Of a stretch of 64,000 nucleotides of DNA, positions 61,872-64,000 are shown one piece after another (positions within the stretch are counted from its first letter, which is position 1; the number at the start of each line of letters is the position of its first letter). A model generated the notes under the pieces. That model searched no databases, was not told the origin of the DNA, and saw only the letters and a program-made list of their open reading frames with translations. Source of the stretch: Rhizobium sp. ASV8 (GTDB taxonomy: Bacteria > Pseudomonadota > Alphaproteobacteria > Rhizobiales > Rhizobiaceae); NCBI RefSeq assembly GCF_016429255.1, contig NZ_JAELUG010000020.1, forward strand, positions 1 through 64,000, in the 5' to 3' direction. The position numbers and the translations under genes are program-made.

Positions 61872-62534
61872 TTGCCAAGCCCACGTGCCCATTCGGTGAA
61901 GACCACTTCGCCGAGTAGCGACGTCACTCACACGGAGACGACAAAGCGGGATGCGATCCTGGAGGCGGCAATGCATGTCTTCCTCGCCCACGGATACGAG
62001 GGCACAAGCATGGACCTCGTCGCAAAGGCGTCCGGCGCCGCGCGGCGGACGGTCTATAACCAGTTCGAGAGCAAGGAGGCGCTGTTCTCCGCCGCCATCG
62101 AACGCGTTTGGCGAGACTTTCCGGCGGTAGAGATCACGGCCGGCAAGGAGGCACTGCGCGAGCCTGCCATCGGCCTAAGCCGACTTGGTAAAGCAGTTGT
62201 TGATTTCTGGGAACCGCCAATGGCGGTCGCCTTCCTTCGTATGGTCATCAGCGAGGGAACGCGCTTTCCCGACCTGCCGCGCAATTTCTTCGAAGCAGGG
62301 AAGGCGCCTGCGATGCGCGCGCTGATCGGCTATCTGAAACAGATTGACGAACACGGAACTCTTGCCATCCCCGATCCAGATCTGGCTGCACGCCAATTCC
62401 TTGGCTTACTCAATGAGCCTTTGCTATGGCTACGTGTCGTCGGTGTCGGGAAACCGCCCACCAAAACCGAGCGAGAGAGAGTCGTAAGGGAAGCTGTTGC
62501 AATGATGCTGGCACGCTACGCGCCGCGCCGATGA
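61872..62534 (+). CDS. TetR-family regulator
   Basis: The 220-residue protein has the TetR helix-turn-helix TKRDAILEAAMHVFLAHGYE, TSMDLVAKASGAARRTVYNQ and FESKEALFSAAIERV, and a C-terminal TetR_C-like domain. No ATG precedes the DNA-binding domain in frame at a usable place; a TTG at 61872 with GGGAG upstream is the best start. Twin palindromic operators overlap the promoter. Confidence 0.88.
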   Translation: MPSPRAHSVKTTSPSSDVTHTETTKRDAILEAAMHVFLAHGYEGTSMDLVAKASGAARRTVYNQFESKEALFSAAIERVWRDFPAVEITAGKEALREPAIGLSRLGKAVVDFWEPPMAVAFLRMVISEGTRFPDLPRNFFEAGKAPAMRALIGYLKQIDEHGTLAIPDPDLAARQFLGLLNEPLLWLRVVGVGKPPTKTERERVVREAVAMMLARYAPRR

Positions 62535-62651
62535 GCGCCGCATTGCTATAGCAAAGGCAGGTTGAGATGTCTGCGCATCGCTGACGTCAGCGCCCTTTGC
62601 CTTTCATCGCCGTGCAGAAAAGAACGAGAGCAGCGCGGATAGCCGACACGT

Positions 62652-62894
62652 TTAGACTCGAACGTTCGATCCGTTGTTCCATTGCGCCGATCGGCTTTCC
62701 GACGGAAGTGCCCTTTGGCTTAGCTCTTTAACCAATTCGAACCCACGACCCCGCTGCTTTTTCGCGTCGATCTCATGCGAACTCTTAGAAACGTCAGAGG
62801 CTTGGAAATCCCAGTATTCGTTTTCGGCCGCCAGTGCTTGCCAATGACACAGGAGGGGCGGCTCGCATTTCAGATAGCTGTGGTCCTCGTACAT
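62652..62894 (-). CDS. Small hypothetical protein (doubtful)
   Basis: An 80-residue frame MYEDHSYLKCEPPLLCHWQA with GGGAAGAG about 6 nt upstream. Charged, with no known motif; the C-terminal KKQRGRGFELVKELSQRALP looks protein-like. It is the only candidate gene in the 62535-63051 interval. Confidence 0.35.
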   Translation of the reverse strand: MYEDHSYLKCEPPLLCHWQALAAENEYWDFQASDVSKSSHEIDAKKQRGRGFELVKELSQRALPSESRSAQWNNGSNVRV

Positions 62895-63051
62895 CTTCTC
62901 TTCCCGCTGCGAAAGTCTGGATCTGCTCGACTGATTACCGGCCGTCATCGAGCGCGCGATCAACGGACAGATCTGACAAACTATCTCGTAGAAATTGGAT
63001 GGAAACGGATGGATAAATAGTGCATGAGAATGCTCGGGGAAGGATGGGAAA

Positions 63052-63290
63052 ATGGAGATTCTGAACACGGCGCCTGTCCGGATCACGCCCGAAATCCTGT
63101 CGCTGATCGCCGAAATCGAAAAATTTAAAGGTGCTTGGTGTGCGATTGGCTGGATCGCACCTGAGCGGCTGCCCCGCCTCCGACGTGTCGCCACGATCGA
63201 AAGCGTCGGTTCCTCCCCACGTATTGAAGGGGCACGCCTCACCGACCGAGAGGTAAAAAAGCTGATTGCGAACATTCGCCTGGGTCATAA
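63052..63290 (+). pseudogene. Fic-family protein, N-terminal remnant
   Basis: The frame reads ITPEILSLIAEIEKFKGAWC, then LRRVATIESVGSSPRIEGAR and LTDREVKKLIANI, matching the N-terminal region of Fic adenylyltransferases with the inhibitory-type S/TxxxE/G motif region. After about 63290 the frame loses resemblance and the catalytic HxFx(D/E)GNGR motif is absent. Confidence 0.75.
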
Positions 63291-63594
63291 CGTGGTCTGG
63301 GGTCACGGGTCGTGCAGGAGTGGCGGCATTGGGTTGAACACAGAAGGCACGTTCGGTCCTGGTTGTCGGATCGGTGCCCGCAGTCGAGCGCGAAGCTCCC
63401 CATTGATCTCGGCCGTCCGAACCTGCATGAGCATGGAGCGCCGCGGAGGGTCCAGCGCATTTGCTGTTTCTCGACTATCCGCTTGCCGACCAACGAGTTT
63501 ACCGCTGACTCGGCGGGAGTGGTGGCTACACGAAGCCCGGCTCGGTAGCGCTATCCATAGTTGACGATCGCACTCCGGTTCGAACGAATATAGA

Positions 63595-63858
63595 CTAAGA
63601 GTTGCTCCCGAGGCTGTGAAGCCTTGGGAGCAAGAAAGCGCCTTCTTGCAGTGAGGGTTTCAGCCGTTCCAACAATCCCTCGAGATCACGGATGGCGCGA
63701 TCAACACGTCCGTGCCACAGGCGCCACTTCACGGCCTTGATCTCCCTGCCGATGGACGAAAGAGTTTCCGATCTCAGCCCGATTGTCCGCGAAAGGTTAA
63801 GCCGAAGACAACACGATACAGCCCTTAGGGTTCCTGCTTGCCACCTCGACGGCTTCAA
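63595..63858 (-). pseudogene. ISKra4-like transposase remnant
   Basis: The minus frame contains EIKAVKWRLWHGRVDRAIRD and LEGLLERLKPSL, resembling the KWRLWHGR block of ISKra4-family transposases. The rest of the transposase is absent. Confidence 0.5.
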
Positions 63859-63872
63859 AAAGCCCTGAATAA

Positions 63873-63890
63873 TTGTACGCTTTCGTACAA
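63873..63890. repeat. Short palindrome TTGTACG-N4-CGTACAA
   Basis: Perfect 7-bp arms with a 4-nt centre near the right edge of the window. It could be a regulator site for a gene beyond the edge. Confidence 0.45.
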
Positions 63891-64000
63891 ATGTATGCTA
63901 AGACACGATCAAGTAGATCCGGCGTGGCGGCACCGCGAGTAGCGGAGAAGCGTCAATATGCATAGACTAAGGCGACTGGCGGCAGGCAGACTGCGACAGA

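Overview
The window looks like alphaproteobacterial DNA of the Rhizobium/Agrobacterium type, probably an accessory replicon or accessory chromosomal segment. The reasons are the protein families (BacA/SbmA-like ABC exporter, PHB-depolymerase-type esterase, DUF1656/FUSC/HlyD efflux, many Lrp, LysR, TetR and MocR regulators), the GC-rich codon use, the frequent IS remnants, and at least eight promoters of the alphaproteobacterial EcfG (general stress) form GGAAC-N16-CGTT or close to it. No rRNA, tRNA, CRISPR array or replication origin was seen.

Layout. 1-0.75 kb: IS remnants, including an IS5-type transposase fragment with a nonsense codon. 0.85-7.3 kb: CYTH-CHAD protein, universal stress protein, a two-domain kinase divergent from cysQ, a three-BON protein and a DUF3775 protein. 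7.4-14.3 kb: a stress island with a universal stress gene broken by an intact IS6-type element, a DUF892 ferritin-like protein, a secreted Ser/Gly/Asn-rich protein, a PHB-type esterase, a candidate EcfG-driven small RNA, an SDR lacking its catalytic lysine, and KGG-motif and PRC-barrel proteins. 14.9-20.1 kb: Lrp regulator, aldehyde dehydrogenase, class III aminotransferase and MocR regulator, an amine or amino-acid catabolic unit whose last stop codon was hit by an IS630-type element (20.06-21.1 kb). 21.5-23.6 kb: flavin monooxygenase divergent from a close TetR(B)-like repressor, with tetO-like operators between them.

23.8-34.1 kb: a catabolic locus on the minus strand (flavin reductase, aldehyde dehydrogenase, LLM monooxygenase, alpha/beta hydrolase, carboxymuconolactone-decarboxylase-like protein, and a polar amino acid-type ABC importer), preceded by a PucR-type regulator and a divergent AA_synth (DUF1185) gene. 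34.4-38 kb: decayed Lrp copy, GST/HxlR pair, two small stress proteins and a DnaQ remnant. 38-45 kb: chemoreceptor, ChrA remnant, glycine-rich stress protein with a PepSY-like partner, and an SbmA/BacA-type ABC transporter. 45.4-48.2 kb: UdgX-type protein and radical SAM DNA-repair pair. 48.5-53.3 kb: VOC/AraC pair and a FUSC-DUF1656-HlyD efflux operon.

53.3-64 kb: a patchwork of short regulator-enzyme pairs and decayed genes: LysR and SDR remnants, an SRPBCC-EVE-MarR overlapping operon, an ArsR remnant, SnoaL-like/LysR and LysR/quinol-monooxygenase pairs, an HSL-type esterase, a TetR gene with two identical-core operators, a Fic remnant and an ISKra4-type remnant.

The strongest coordinated signal is the EcfG-type promoter set linking seven otherwise unrelated loci, including the small RNA. 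The most system-like enzymatic signals are the two-component flavin monooxygenase locus and the TetR/tetO-like/flavin-hydroxylase module.
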